Part shown: piece by piece, positions 54,427-61,173 of the stretch
How the letters are laid out: each line of letters opens with the position of its first letter
How positions within the stretch are numbered: position 1 is the first letter of the stretch
DNA from: a bacterium
GTDB taxonomy: Bacteria; SZUA-182; DTGQ01
DNA length: 61,173 nt
Reading direction: 5' to 3'
NCBI GenBank assembly: GCA_040755755.1
Contig: JBFLZW010000072.1
Location: 76,574-137,746 of the forward strand
Notes under the pieces: generated by a model
What the model saw: the letters and a program-made list of their open reading frames with translations, nothing else
The model's database searches: none
What the model was told of the DNA's origin: nothing
Made by a program: the position numbers and the translations under genes

Positions 54427-55194
54427 ATGGCTGAATCACAAGGAAGGCACAGCGAGGGAGTCAAGGTGGGGAAATTCTGTGCGGTGCGCAAAAGCACCTG
54501 TGGATGTGGGGAGAAGTATGTAAAAAACTGTGCTCCTTCCCCACCATGGCCCAAATACCCTCAGCAGCAAGTTACCAAAAAGGGCAAGCTTATAACCCGA
54601 TGGAGATCTCATGAGGCTCATCATGTTTTGTGCGTAGCTTCAGTAACTAAAGCGTTGTCCGGGGTTATTGCCAAGAAAATCCTTCGCCAGACTGAATGGT
54701 GTATCAACGTCAAGGAGAATATGATTGCCTTACCTATGTGGGCACATACGATCCAATGGTATTGTACAAGAAAGGGGAATTTAAAAGAAAACGTGGAAAA
54801 AATTCCTCCCTTTAAAAACCTTCCAATGCATAATTCTGACCATGATTCCTATATCGATGAAGTAGATACAAAATTGGAAAATATTGTAGAAAAGCTTGAA
54901 AAAAAAGCTGACAATCATGAAGAATGTTCAAAACAACTCAAAAGTAAATTGAATAAACTCAGAGATGAGTATAAGAACGAGCTTATAAGAAGAGGAAAGA
55001 GGCGGGGTGGTACCCATAAGGCATGGGAAAAGGGGAGAGAAAAAGTAAAGGAATGGTATTTCCCGTTTTCCATGGCCGATGATGGCGATGTAACCGAAAG
55101 AACATTCCCCCTTTCAGGGAAATTATCGGATGGAGAAATTGCCCGCAAGATCGAAGAATATGTCAATGCCTTACAGGGAATATCCAAGGCTTAA
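54427..55194 (+). CDS. AHH-type nuclease toxin, T6SS effector candidate
   Basis: 255 residues. The motif EAHHVL (Ala64-His65-His66) and a downstream NSDHDSYIDEV (His139) match the AHH superfamily of HNH-like nuclease toxins, in which these His residues bind metal. The spacing N-x3-N-x-I-x-LP (NVKENMIALP) between them is also typical. A Cys-rich N-terminal segment (Cys18, 25, 27, 35) precedes the domain. There is no signal peptide. It lies right after the PAAR-like and ketosynthase-fold genes and before two immunity-type genes. Codons are more AT-rich than the flanks, which suggests recent arrival. Confidence 0.78.
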   Translation: MAESQGRHSEGVKVGKFCAVRKSTCGCGEKYVKNCAPSPPWPKYPQQQVTKKGKLITRWRSHEAHHVLCVASVTKALSGVIAKKILRQTEWCINVKENMIALPMWAHTIQWYCTRKGNLKENVEKIPPFKNLPMHNSDHDSYIDEVDTKLENIVEKLEKKADNHEECSKQLKSKLNKLRDEYKNELIRRGKRRGGTHKAWEKGREKVKEWYFPFSMADDGDVTERTFPLSGKLSDGEIARKIEEYVNALQGISKA

Positions 55195-55227
55195 CTTTGC
55201 CATGTATAGAGAATCGAGGATGATTTG

Positions 55228-55875
55228 ATGCGATTAAACTATGTAATCTGGGCTTCTCAAAAATTGCCAAATGCCTGTGTGTTGGAGAAGCTGGAGGGTG
55301 TTGAAAAAAAGTGGGAGCTTAATGAAGGTGTTTCCCGGGCTGCCAGCTTTCCTACGGATGCTTTCTTCCATATGCACAGAGATCGCCCTTATGATACGCT
55401 GCTAACAGACAATCTGAAGAACATAAATATGCTGATAGTTGGCTCCGGTAGACTCAAAGAGTTTCTTGAAAAGCGGAGAGTTGAGAAAGTCGAGTACTTG
55501 CCCGTCACTATTCTGGATCATAAGGACAAGCCCATAAGGAGCAACTATTTCATTATCCACCCTATAGACCCGGTTGCCTGCCTCGATATCGACAGATGTG
55601 GTGCTACGTGGGATGAACTTGACGAGGATGATATCGAATCTGTACAGCGGATTGTGATTGACGCATCAATGATTGATGAGGAACGTCAGGTAATTAAGAT
55701 CGAGCGAAAGCTTTTCCGCCCCCGGCACTTCTATCGCATTACCCTTATCCGGCGAGATCTGGCAGAAGCAATTGATGCTGAAGGCTTTACTGGAATCCGC
55801 TGGGTAGAGATGGATGATTATCCCCGGCCTGGATCCGGTGATTATACTGGTGAAGAGAGTATTCATGAAACTTGA
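55228..55875 (+). CDS. Imm11/Imm43-like (DUF1629) immunity protein
   Basis: 215 residues from the ATG at 55228. LIVGSGRLKEFLEKRRVEKVEYLPVTI and YFIIHPIDPVACLDID match the DUF1629/Imm11-Imm43 group, with a final DLAEAIDAEGFTGIRWVE. These are immunity proteins of polymorphic toxins. It is the gene directly after the AHH toxin and is the best candidate to neutralise it. It overlaps the next gene by 11 nt. Confidence 0.75.
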   Translation: MRLNYVIWASQKLPNACVLEKLEGVEKKWELNEGVSRAASFPTDAFFHMHRDRPYDTLLTDNLKNINMLIVGSGRLKEFLEKRRVEKVEYLPVTILDHKDKPIRSNYFIIHPIDPVACLDIDRCGATWDELDEDDIESVQRIVIDASMIDEERQVIKIERKLFRPRHFYRITLIRRDLAEAIDAEGFTGIRWVEMDDYPRPGSGDYTGEESIHET

Positions 55876-56635
55876 AGAATACGGCGAACCTTTGGCCTAT
55901 GAGATAGCCTTCTGGATGCAGGGGCTGACCAATCCCGAATACCCGGTCGAGGAGCTTGGACGGTTGAGCCTGGAGCTTTCAGACAAGTTTCGTGCGCTCG
56001 CCATCATTGTTCTCCTGGTCAAAGGTGATAGCGACCTTTTTTACCACAATCTGATCCGCAGCGGAAGGGCTCGCCTGATTTACCTCCAGAGGCTGAAAAG
56101 CGAAGGGATCGGGCAGGATCACCACCAGGCATCAGGGCGCTATGAGCCGCTGCTCGATGCAATAGCAGCCGGTGATTTTGAATTGGCGCATCGTATCATC
56201 GAGCTTTCACCTGCCGAATGGCAAAAGGGGCACGAGTACGAGGATGACTATTGTTATGCCCAGGTCCTGCACAGGCTCGTTCAGGAACCTGTTCCCGAAC
56301 AGGAGATTCCGCCGTTATTCAAACAGTTTGAAGCCTACCTGGAAGGGCAGCCGAGTGCACGGCTGGATGTATGCCGGGCGATCGTGGAACAGGATCAGCC
56401 GGCCTTTGATGAAGCCTTTGCCGATCTGCTCGACGATCGTGAGGCCCAGATTGCCGCGAATAAAGCCCGTGGTCAGTTGGAAGAGCCCTCCGTTGTTGCT
56501 CAGCGGCAGGTGTTCATTGAGGGGTTGGCTCTTTTGCGGCTTGCCGGACGGCGTGGGCTGGCTACACAGCCGGACTATCGCTATTGCCCTTCCCTGGCCA
56601 GGATACCAATGAAGACACCATTTCCCGGTGAATAG
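55865..56635 (+). CDS. Imm49-like immunity protein
   Basis: 256 residues from the ATG at 55865; a frame to 55814 lies inside the previous gene. It is all-helical. SGRYEPLLDAIAAGDFELAHRI and EYEDDYCYAQVLHRLV, then DVCRAIVEQDQPAFDEAFADLL and a late FIEGLALLRLAGRRGL, match the Imm49 family. It could protect against a toxin whose gene was lost or lies elsewhere, or act with the preceding gene. Two unrelated immunity genes after one toxin is unusual. Confidence 0.75.
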   Translation: MKLEEYGEPLAYEIAFWMQGLTNPEYPVEELGRLSLELSDKFRALAIIVLLVKGDSDLFYHNLIRSGRARLIYLQRLKSEGIGQDHHQASGRYEPLLDAIAAGDFELAHRIIELSPAEWQKGHEYEDDYCYAQVLHRLVQEPVPEQEIPPLFKQFEAYLEGQPSARLDVCRAIVEQDQPAFDEAFADLLDDREAQIAANKARGQLEEPSVVAQRQVFIEGLALLRLAGRRGLATQPDYRYCPSLARIPMKTPFPGE

Positions 56636-56650
56636 GATGAAGTAACAGCC

Positions 56651-57697
56651 ATGAGTCACCCTGCAATAGAGAATACAACACCTTTTGCCTTTGAGCCATT
56701 GTTTCTCGCGGACGAGGAGGGGCGGCCGCTCCTTGTTCTGGTGGTGAAGGCAACTTATTGCATCAGGGGAGGATCACTGCTGTCACTGGCGGAGAAGCAG
56801 GTCCCTGTCAACCTTTCCGGCGAATATTGGGGTGATCCGCAAATCTCCAGTTATAAGTACGAGCCGGAAACCGCTTTTATCAAACCTGCCACTGACATTA
56901 TCCTGATTGGCCATGCCTATGCACCGGCATCAGGTGCCAGAGAGGTAAATGTGGGCTTACGTGTCGGGCCAGTGGAGAAGGGAGTGAGGGTTATCGGCGA
57001 CAGGTATTGGGTCAAGTCTTTTGGCCTTGTCTCCATGACCAAACCCGCACCCTTTGATCGCATACCCCTGATCTATGAGCGGGCCTTTGGGGGATGGGAC
57101 CGCAGCCACCCGAATCCGGAGCGGCACAGTTTTGAGCCTCGAAATCCCGTAGGGACCGGGTATCGTGACAAACAGGGAATATTTGAAGAAGGAATCCGGC
57201 TTCCGAATCTCGAGGACCCGCGACACCTCATCAAGAGCTGCAAGGATAAACCTCCGCCGGCCGGATTTGGCTTTACTTCGCCGAATTGGCAGCCCAGGGC
57301 CGGTTTGGCGGGAACTTACGATGAGGTCTGGATGAAGCAAAGGATGCCGCTGCTTCCGCAGGATTTTGACAGGAGATACTTCAATGCCGCCCCGGCGGAT
57401 CAGATAGCTGCGGGGTTCCTTAGGGGTGACGAGCCGGTGGTGGTTGTGAATGCTTCACCAGGTGGCAGGATGGCTTTCAATCTGCCGGGGATATCGCCAG
57501 TGCGATGCCGCGTGGAGCTGCGAAACCGCAGGACCGAACATCTGCAAACCCGGCTTGATACGGTCATTATCAACACTGATGAAAATGTGCTTTTCCTGAT
57601 CTGGCGAGCCAGCCTGAGAGTAAAAAACGGCCCTCAGGATGTTATTGCTCTTGAGGTACAGACAGAGGGTAAAGATTCAGCCCTCCTGAACAACTGA
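56651..57697 (+). CDS. DUF2169 adaptor of T6SS effectors
   Basis: 348 residues. The N-terminal NTTPFAFEPLFLADEEGRPL and the VVKATY phrase, PATDIILIGHAYAP, ERAFGGWD and FGFTSPNWQPR are DUF2169 hallmarks. DUF2169 proteins act as chaperones that load DUF4150/PAAR effectors onto VgrG (established in Agrobacterium-type cassettes). The final Leu-rich strands support the beta-rich fold. It probably loads the AHH toxin or the DUF4150 tip. Confidence 0.92.
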   Translation: MSHPAIENTTPFAFEPLFLADEEGRPLLVLVVKATYCIRGGSLLSLAEKQVPVNLSGEYWGDPQISSYKYEPETAFIKPATDIILIGHAYAPASGAREVNVGLRVGPVEKGVRVIGDRYWVKSFGLVSMTKPAPFDRIPLIYERAFGGWDRSHPNPERHSFEPRNPVGTGYRDKQGIFEEGIRLPNLEDPRHLIKSCKDKPPPAGFGFTSPNWQPRAGLAGTYDEVWMKQRMPLLPQDFDRRYFNAAPADQIAAGFLRGDEPVVVVNASPGGRMAFNLPGISPVRCRVELRNRRTEHLQTRLDTVIINTDENVLFLIWRASLRVKNGPQDVIALEVQTEGKDSALLNN

Positions 57698-57709
57698 CTA
57701 TGTGACTCT

Positions 57710-59083
57710 ATGACCACATCTATCCGGGATTTTTTAATCGAACTTTATCAGGAGTACCTGGAGGAGGCATCTTTCCTCTATGAGCAGCGGCTTGCACTTT
57801 TTGAAGATCCTGAAATCACCTGGCAGGATATCGGTGATTTCGAGCAGCGCTTCGAACCGCATATTGATGGCCTGGTAGTCGGGGGAGAACTGGCTCTGGA
57901 AATCTGCCAACTACGGGCGAGGGAAGGAGACTTTGGAGAACTTCATGCCGCAGTGATTGTTTTCTGCCGACAGAATCGCAAAGACCTGGTCCGGCAGGTG
58001 CTGAAAGAGCTCGATCCGGAGGATGCCGAAAAGATGAAAGCCGTAAGCGATGCCCTCAAGTACGAGATTCCGACAGAGTGGCAGGATGAATTCCTGCGGA
58101 TGATCTCGGAAGATGAAAGCTGGCCGGAGAATAAGAGAGAACTGATCCCGATCATAGCCAGCCTTGCCGGGTATCGGCGACTGAAGGCAGGAACGGGAAT
58201 TCTGCTGGCGGCACTCAGGGTCACTCCTGCTGATTCCCTGCCGGAAGTTATCCGGGCACTTGGCCGGTTGGGTGAACAAAGTGCCCGGCTACTGCTTTTA
58301 CCATATTTGCATCATGAAGATGAATCGGTCTCTTCGGCTGCCGCGCTTGCACTGCTGCGCCTTGGCGAGCAGCAGGCAATAAATTGCTGTTCGGGCCATG
58401 CCCCGTCCAAAGGCCGGCCGCTTATTTCGACAGCTCTGGGTGGCGGACGCTCATCAGTTCAGGTTCTTCTGGAAATGGCCAGAACCGGCCAGACAGGGGC
58501 CGATTGTCTCATCGGCCTGGGTTTGTTAGGAGATATTTCCGCCTTGCCAACATTGCTAGTTTATCTTGGCCATCCCGAAGCTGCCGAATCCGCGGCCCTG
58601 GCACTTCATCTCATCACTGGTGCACAGCTTTACGAAGAAGTCTTTGTCCCCGATGAGATTGACCCGGATGAGTTGTTTGAAGGGGAGCTTGAGAATCTAT
58701 CCCAGGGCAAGGTCCCGACCAGGCCTGATGGAAAACCTTTTGGCACCACGATTACCCGCATCTCCCTGAATCCCGAAGTCTGGCAGAAGTGGTGGACCCA
58801 AAACAGATCGCGCTTTTCCCCGCAAATCCGCTATCGCAATGGCCAGCCTTATTCACCAGCCTGTCTTCTGGCTAATCTGGAGTCTGAGCAAAGTCCGCAT
58901 AAGATACGACAATTTGCTTATGAAGAGCTGGTTATCCGCTATGGGCTCGATCTCCCCTTTGAAACCGATATGCCCGTAATCCGGCAAAAACAAGCTCTGG
59001 CCTCCTGCGCCCAGTGGGTCGAAAACAATAACAGCCGCTTTCGTGAAGGGCAATGGTATTTTGCCGGACAGATAATACCATAA
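57710..59083 (+). CDS. TIGR02270-family HEAT-repeat protein of the T6SS cassette
   Basis: 457 residues. After an N-terminal region that includes FLYEQRLALFEDPEIT and DFEQRFEPHIDGL, HEAT-like repeats follow (LPEVIRALGRLGEQSARLLLLPYL; ALALLRLGEQ). The C-terminal region has YRNGQPYSPACLLANL. The TIGR02270 family is found almost only beside T6SS VgrG cassettes with DUF2169, where it may help effector loading. The exact role is unknown. Confidence 0.85.
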   Translation: MTTSIRDFLIELYQEYLEEASFLYEQRLALFEDPEITWQDIGDFEQRFEPHIDGLVVGGELALEICQLRAREGDFGELHAAVIVFCRQNRKDLVRQVLKELDPEDAEKMKAVSDALKYEIPTEWQDEFLRMISEDESWPENKRELIPIIASLAGYRRLKAGTGILLAALRVTPADSLPEVIRALGRLGEQSARLLLLPYLHHEDESVSSAAALALLRLGEQQAINCCSGHAPSKGRPLISTALGGGRSSVQVLLEMARTGQTGADCLIGLGLLGDISALPTLLVYLGHPEAAESAALALHLITGAQLYEEVFVPDEIDPDELFEGELENLSQGKVPTRPDGKPFGTTITRISLNPEVWQKWWTQNRSRFSPQIRYRNGQPYSPACLLANLESEQSPHKIRQFAYEELVIRYGLDLPFETDMPVIRQKQALASCAQWVENNNSRFREGQWYFAGQIIP

Positions 59084-59135
59084 CGCAAATAATGCCATAG
59101 CAACAAGATAACCATATCCAGAGGGAATCGCAGGA

Positions 59136-59324
59136 ATGCAGGGTACGCGACCAATAGGTATTGTTTTTTTAGCCCTGGCTTTTTTCTTCCTCAGCCTTTC
59201 GATCAGCAGGTACTTTTCAATGGGAAGAAAGGCTTCTATCAGCCAGAAGATCTGGTTTCAGATAGCTTTTATTTTTGCCCTGGCTGGACTGGCTCTCTAC
59301 TTTTTGCAGGTCTGGCTAAAGTAG
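59136..59324 (+). CDS. Small two-helix membrane protein
   Basis: 62 residues. The first helix (IGIVFLALAFFFLSLSISRYF) and the second (WFQIAFIFALAGLALYFLQVW) are joined by a basic loop, giving a hairpin in the inner membrane. It follows the T6SS cassette by 52 nt and GAGGGA lies about 13 nt upstream. I do not recognise a family. Confidence 0.55.
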   Translation: MQGTRPIGIVFLALAFFFLSLSISRYFSMGRKASISQKIWFQIAFIFALAGLALYFLQVWLK

Positions 59325-59347
59325 CAGTTAGAGTGCAGATTATTTGC

Positions 59348-59551
59348 CTAAAAGTAAGGAGAATTGCAGCAAGTCCCAAAAGAACAGTGATGCCGGTTCC
59401 CAATACCCAATACCCAATACCGAGTAGTTTTGCTATCGGCCTTGATTTCAGCTCTTAGTGCTTTATTGTCCTCGATGATCTTTTCAACCTTCTGATCTAG
59501 TTGAAACTTCTCGGCTAAGAATTTGTCGAAACATTCTATATGCTCTGACAT
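59348..59551 (-). CDS. Small coiled-coil protein cut off by a heptamer-repeat frameshift
   Basis: 67 residues as read. The first ~43 are a charged helix (FLAEKFQLDQKVEKIIEDNK; ALRAEIKADSK). The frame then crosses three copies of TATTGGG and ends in an implausible His/Cys tail. Removing one 7-nt unit shifts the frame so that R-Y-W-V-L continues directly into a textbook membrane helix (GTGITVLLGLAAILLTF), giving 91 residues and a stop at 59269. The natural product is therefore probably a coiled-coil protein with a C-terminal membrane anchor, now in an off phase or pseudogenised. The restored end overlaps the convergent small membrane gene. Confidence 0.65.
   Translation of the reverse strand: MSEHIECFDKFLAEKFQLDQKVEKIIEDNKALRAEIKADSKTTRYWVLGIGNRHHCSFGTCCNSPYF
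59399..59419. repeat. Three-unit heptanucleotide repeat (CCCAATA)
   Basis: Three exact CCCAATA units (TATTGGG on the coding strand), followed by CC. As seven is not a multiple of three, gain or loss of a unit shifts the frame of the gene on the minus strand. The same heptamer style is seen in the arrays beside tssE. Confidence 0.9.
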
Positions 59552-59617
59552 TGTGTTTCTCTCTTAAATTACCTTACTGCCGTTTTTTGTTTATCAGTTT
59601 TACATTCCATAAGGTTC

Positions 59618-59788
59618 TCAAGGTTCCACCCTTTTAACTCGGCATGCTGTGTCTACTTTAAAGGCCTTTAATCCAGCATCCTTAAGGAGAATGGCAATGA
59701 TGCTCTTACACCCTAAAAGATAATGCTCCTGCCTTCTGCGGCGGCAGCCGCGGTGGATGAGTTCCAACTTGGCTTCTGTAAGTGCCAT
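59618..59788 (-). CDS. Small Arg/Cys-containing protein of unknown function
   Basis: A 56-residue frame from an ATG at 59788. AAGGAG stands one base before the ATG, closer than usual. It begins MALTEAKLELIHRG, has RRRRQEHYLLGC and a hydrophobic-then-basic second half (SIIAILLKDAGLKAFKV). I do not recognise a family. The amino-acid pattern looks coding, but the frame is short and the closeness of the ribosome site is odd. Its start region forms one arm of the 15-bp inverted repeat described next. Confidence 0.4.
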   Translation of the reverse strand: MALTEAKLELIHRGCRRRRQEHYLLGCKSIIAILLKDAGLKAFKVDTACRVKRVEP

Positions 59789-59797
59789 TCTCCTTAA
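59682..59797. repeat. 15-bp perfect inverted repeat spanning 116 bases
   Basis: TTAAGGAGAATGGCA (59682-59696) is exactly complementary to 59783-59797. On the minus strand the first arm encountered holds the ribosome site and ATG of the 56-codon gene and the second lies inside its coding part. In the mRNA the pairing would hide the start. The ends also read as TTAA plus an 11-bp terminal repeat. A GC-rich inner stem is present near 59735-59755. Confidence 0.7.
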
Positions 59798-59942
59798 TGA
59801 GCCTTAAAATAATCAGCATTTAAGCTGATTCATGCTTGTGTCGAATACTTAATTTCACGTTCATCAATAGCAGGCTTCTCATGTTAAGCTGGACATGCTC
59901 TATCCGGATAGGGCATGTCCATGCCCACAAAATCTCCCTTCC

Positions 59943-60371
59943 TTATTCACCCTCGGATAACCTGATATATTCTTTCGGCGAAAAATTAGTTTCAAAAGAC
60001 CAGGTATGGGCGATACAATCAACCACTCGAAAGATGGTTAATATTTCAAGTCCCATTTTTTCGACCCAGGGTTTGAGAAAGGGGCGATGCTCGACGATTT
60101 CTTTCTTAACCTCTTCATCTTCAATAAATATGGCCTTGCCTGACACTCTGATTTGAATATTTCTGCTGCTGCTGAAAAAGCAGAGCTCGACATTGGGGTT
60201 ATTATGCAACTGCCTGGATAAATCCTTCATACTGCCGGTGTGAAAGGTAATACCCTTTTCATCCGCCCTGTACATCAGCATACCCCTTACATGAGGTACA
60301 TTGTTCTCAGAAGTTGCCAGGTAGCATGCAGGATTACTGTTGATAAATTCAAGTATTTCTGCCTTGTTCAT
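59943..60371 (-). CDS. Pyridoxamine-5'-phosphate-oxidase-family flavin protein
   Basis: 142 residues from the ATG at 60371 (GAAAGGAAAG upstream). An open frame to 60449 has a poorer start. The split-barrel pattern is clear: FINSNPACYLATSENNVPHVR, ITFHTGSMKDLSRQL, NPNVELCFFS and IRVSGKAIFIED. Such proteins bind FMN or F420 or haem and many are of unknown substrate. A true PdxH is longer and has other motifs. A GC-DCGAYK string upstream of the ATG is probably not translated. Confidence 0.82.
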   Translation of the reverse strand: MNKAEILEFINSNPACYLATSENNVPHVRGMLMYRADEKGITFHTGSMKDLSRQLHNNPNVELCFFSSSRNIQIRVSGKAIFIEDEEVKKEIVEHRPFLKPWVEKMGLEILTIFRVVDCIAHTWSFETNFSPKEYIRLSEGE

Positions 60372-60936
60372 AGATGCTTTCCTTTCAAGTTTTACAGTGG
60401 GGTCATCTTTGACCTTATAAGCCCCGCAGTCGCCGCAGGGGTTGATCACCCTCGTATGAAAATAGCAGTGAATTCACGCCCGAAGTTCATTCTTAATGAT
60501 AACCTAAATTTTCTCCTTTTTCAATGCAGTAAAAAACCAAAAAAGGTCGATTATGTATTGTCAAAGTTAAGGTTGCTTTTATTTGAATGAGTGAAGTAGT
60601 TATTCCGCCTTATTTAGGTTTATGATTTTAGGTTAAATAAGGCAAAACGGGAAGTTATATTTATGAATCCTGGACCAGATTATACGCCTGGTTTGAATTA
60701 TTAATAAGATAACACGAGAGCAGGGTTTTTCAGGCTGAAATGGTCTGCCTCATGAGGGGAATTCCGTATCTCTTGTATGTGTGCTGAGTGTTGAGTTAAC
60801 GAAATGAGGATTACACATCTGTAACGCATCAGCCTGCGTTATTTACCACATATAAACAAAACCAAAGTCATGGATATTAAACATAAAGTCTTGAAGATAT
60901 ATTCACAATGTCAGATTATCGAGGGAAAGTTACCTT
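60372..60936. other. Intergenic region, no gene seen
   Basis: About 565 AT-rich bases between the divergent PNPOx-family gene and the last plus-strand gene. It should contain both promoters. A plus-strand frame at 60240-60590 runs through the PNPOx gene and does not look coding. Confidence 0.5.
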
Positions 60937-61173
60937 ATGCGCACATTTAGAATGATCGTTCTGACTCCGGCCGGAAAGCCAGAACCTTCCATGGCCATAG
61001 CAGCAAGCCGGGCCGGGGAAGTAGGGGTCCTGAATCTTGAGTATTCCCGTGATCTGCGGACTGCTCGAGAAGGTATTGAGCTGTTGAGCAAATATGGAAG
61101 AAATGATTTCGGAATCAAAGTGGATGGGCAGGCCGGTGATTTTCTCGGTGAGCTCGGCTCCTATCTTGCGGAA
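60937..61173 (+). CDS. Nitronate-monooxygenase-like protein, N-terminal part only
   Basis: 79 residues up to the right edge, from an ATG at 60937 with GAGGGA upstream. The start (FRMIVLTPAGKPEPSMAIAA, SRAGEVGVLNLEYSRD) matches the first strands of FMN-dependent 2-nitropropane dioxygenase-type TIM barrels, where the protein begins with P-x-x-xPSMAIAASRAG-like residues. In Deltaproteobacteria and Planctomycetes such a barrel can open very large polyketide/polyunsaturated-fatty-acid synthases. Whether this is a single-domain enzyme or the start of such a megasynthase cannot be told from 79 residues. Confidence 0.6.
   Translation, partial: MRTFRMIVLTPAGKPEPSMAIAASRAGEVGVLNLEYSRDLRTAREGIELLSKYGRNDFGIKVDGQAGDFLGELGSYLAE

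Noticed and set aside
60240-60590. A 116-codon plus-strand frame across the PNPOx gene start
   Set aside because: It is largely antisense to the PNPOx-family gene and lacks any recognisable domain.

Overview
The window (about 61 kb) looks like a chromosomal segment from an uncultured or little-studied Gram-negative bacterium. Lipoproteins, an inner-membrane/periplasm thiol system, a membrane formate dehydrogenase module and a complete type VI secretion system (T6SS) all point to a diderm. The gene mix (aerobic/anaerobic respiration parts, surface beta-propellers, an asd-leuB-leuD-leuC-leuA-pssA cluster, many scattered short repeats) resembles Desulfobacterota (Deltaproteobacteria) or a neighbouring candidate phylum. 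That placement is inference; no rRNA or other phylogenetic marker lies in the window.

Layout. 1-2.4 kb: a secreted PQQ-like beta-propeller protein on the minus strand, cut by the left edge, built as two tandem sets of eight blades. 2.9-4.4 kb: a minus-strand pair of a GH19 peptidoglycan hydrolase with a peptidoglycan-binding domain and an XAC2610-like lipoprotein, which reads as an antibacterial effector and its immunity protein. 4.6-7.1 kb: a GH36 alpha-galactosidase. 7.3-15.2 kb: four plus-strand exported proteins (two NHL propellers, a PPC/Ig-like protein with a Trp-Gly pentapeptide tail, an LVIVD-repeat protein). 15.3-18.5 kb: minus-strand TlpA, CcdA, thioredoxin, then formate dehydrogenase gamma and beta subunits without a catalytic subunit. 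18.9-19.4 kb: a DUF4258/YgiT-type toxin-antitoxin pair. 19.5-26 kb: minus-strand asd, leuB, leuD, leuC, leuA and pssA.

26.4-47.9 kb: the T6SS core operon on the plus strand: two putative regulatory/accessory genes, then tssJ, K, L, M, tagF, tagJ (impE), tssA, B, C, hcp, tssE, F, G and tssH. With vgrG downstream all thirteen core Tss functions are present. Dispersed short repeats surround tssE, and a nucleotidyltransferase gene with a stub sits between tssG and tssH. 48-49.8 kb is a cargo and toxin-antitoxin patch: a possible Stv-domain protein, a PIN remnant with its antitoxin, and HigBA. 50-59.3 kb is the spike/effector cassette: vgrG, a DUF6484 protein, a DUF4150 PAAR-like tip, a ketosynthase-fold protein lacking the catalytic cysteine, an AHH-type nuclease toxin, two immunity genes (Imm11/43-like and Imm49-like), a DUF2169 adaptor and a TIGR02270 HEAT-repeat protein.

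59.3-61.2 kb: a small coiled-coil/membrane gene apparently switched out of frame by a heptanucleotide repeat, a 56-codon gene whose start region is the arm of a 15-bp inverted repeat, a PNPOx-family protein, and the first 79 codons of a nitronate-monooxygenase-like protein that runs off the right edge.

The strongest candidates for something not yet described are: the four FHA-type phosphothreonine motifs in the first T6SS gene, next to a T6SS FHA C-terminal domain lacking its FHA domain; the heptamer-switched gene; and the GH19/XAC2610 pair in a T6SS rather than T4SS setting.
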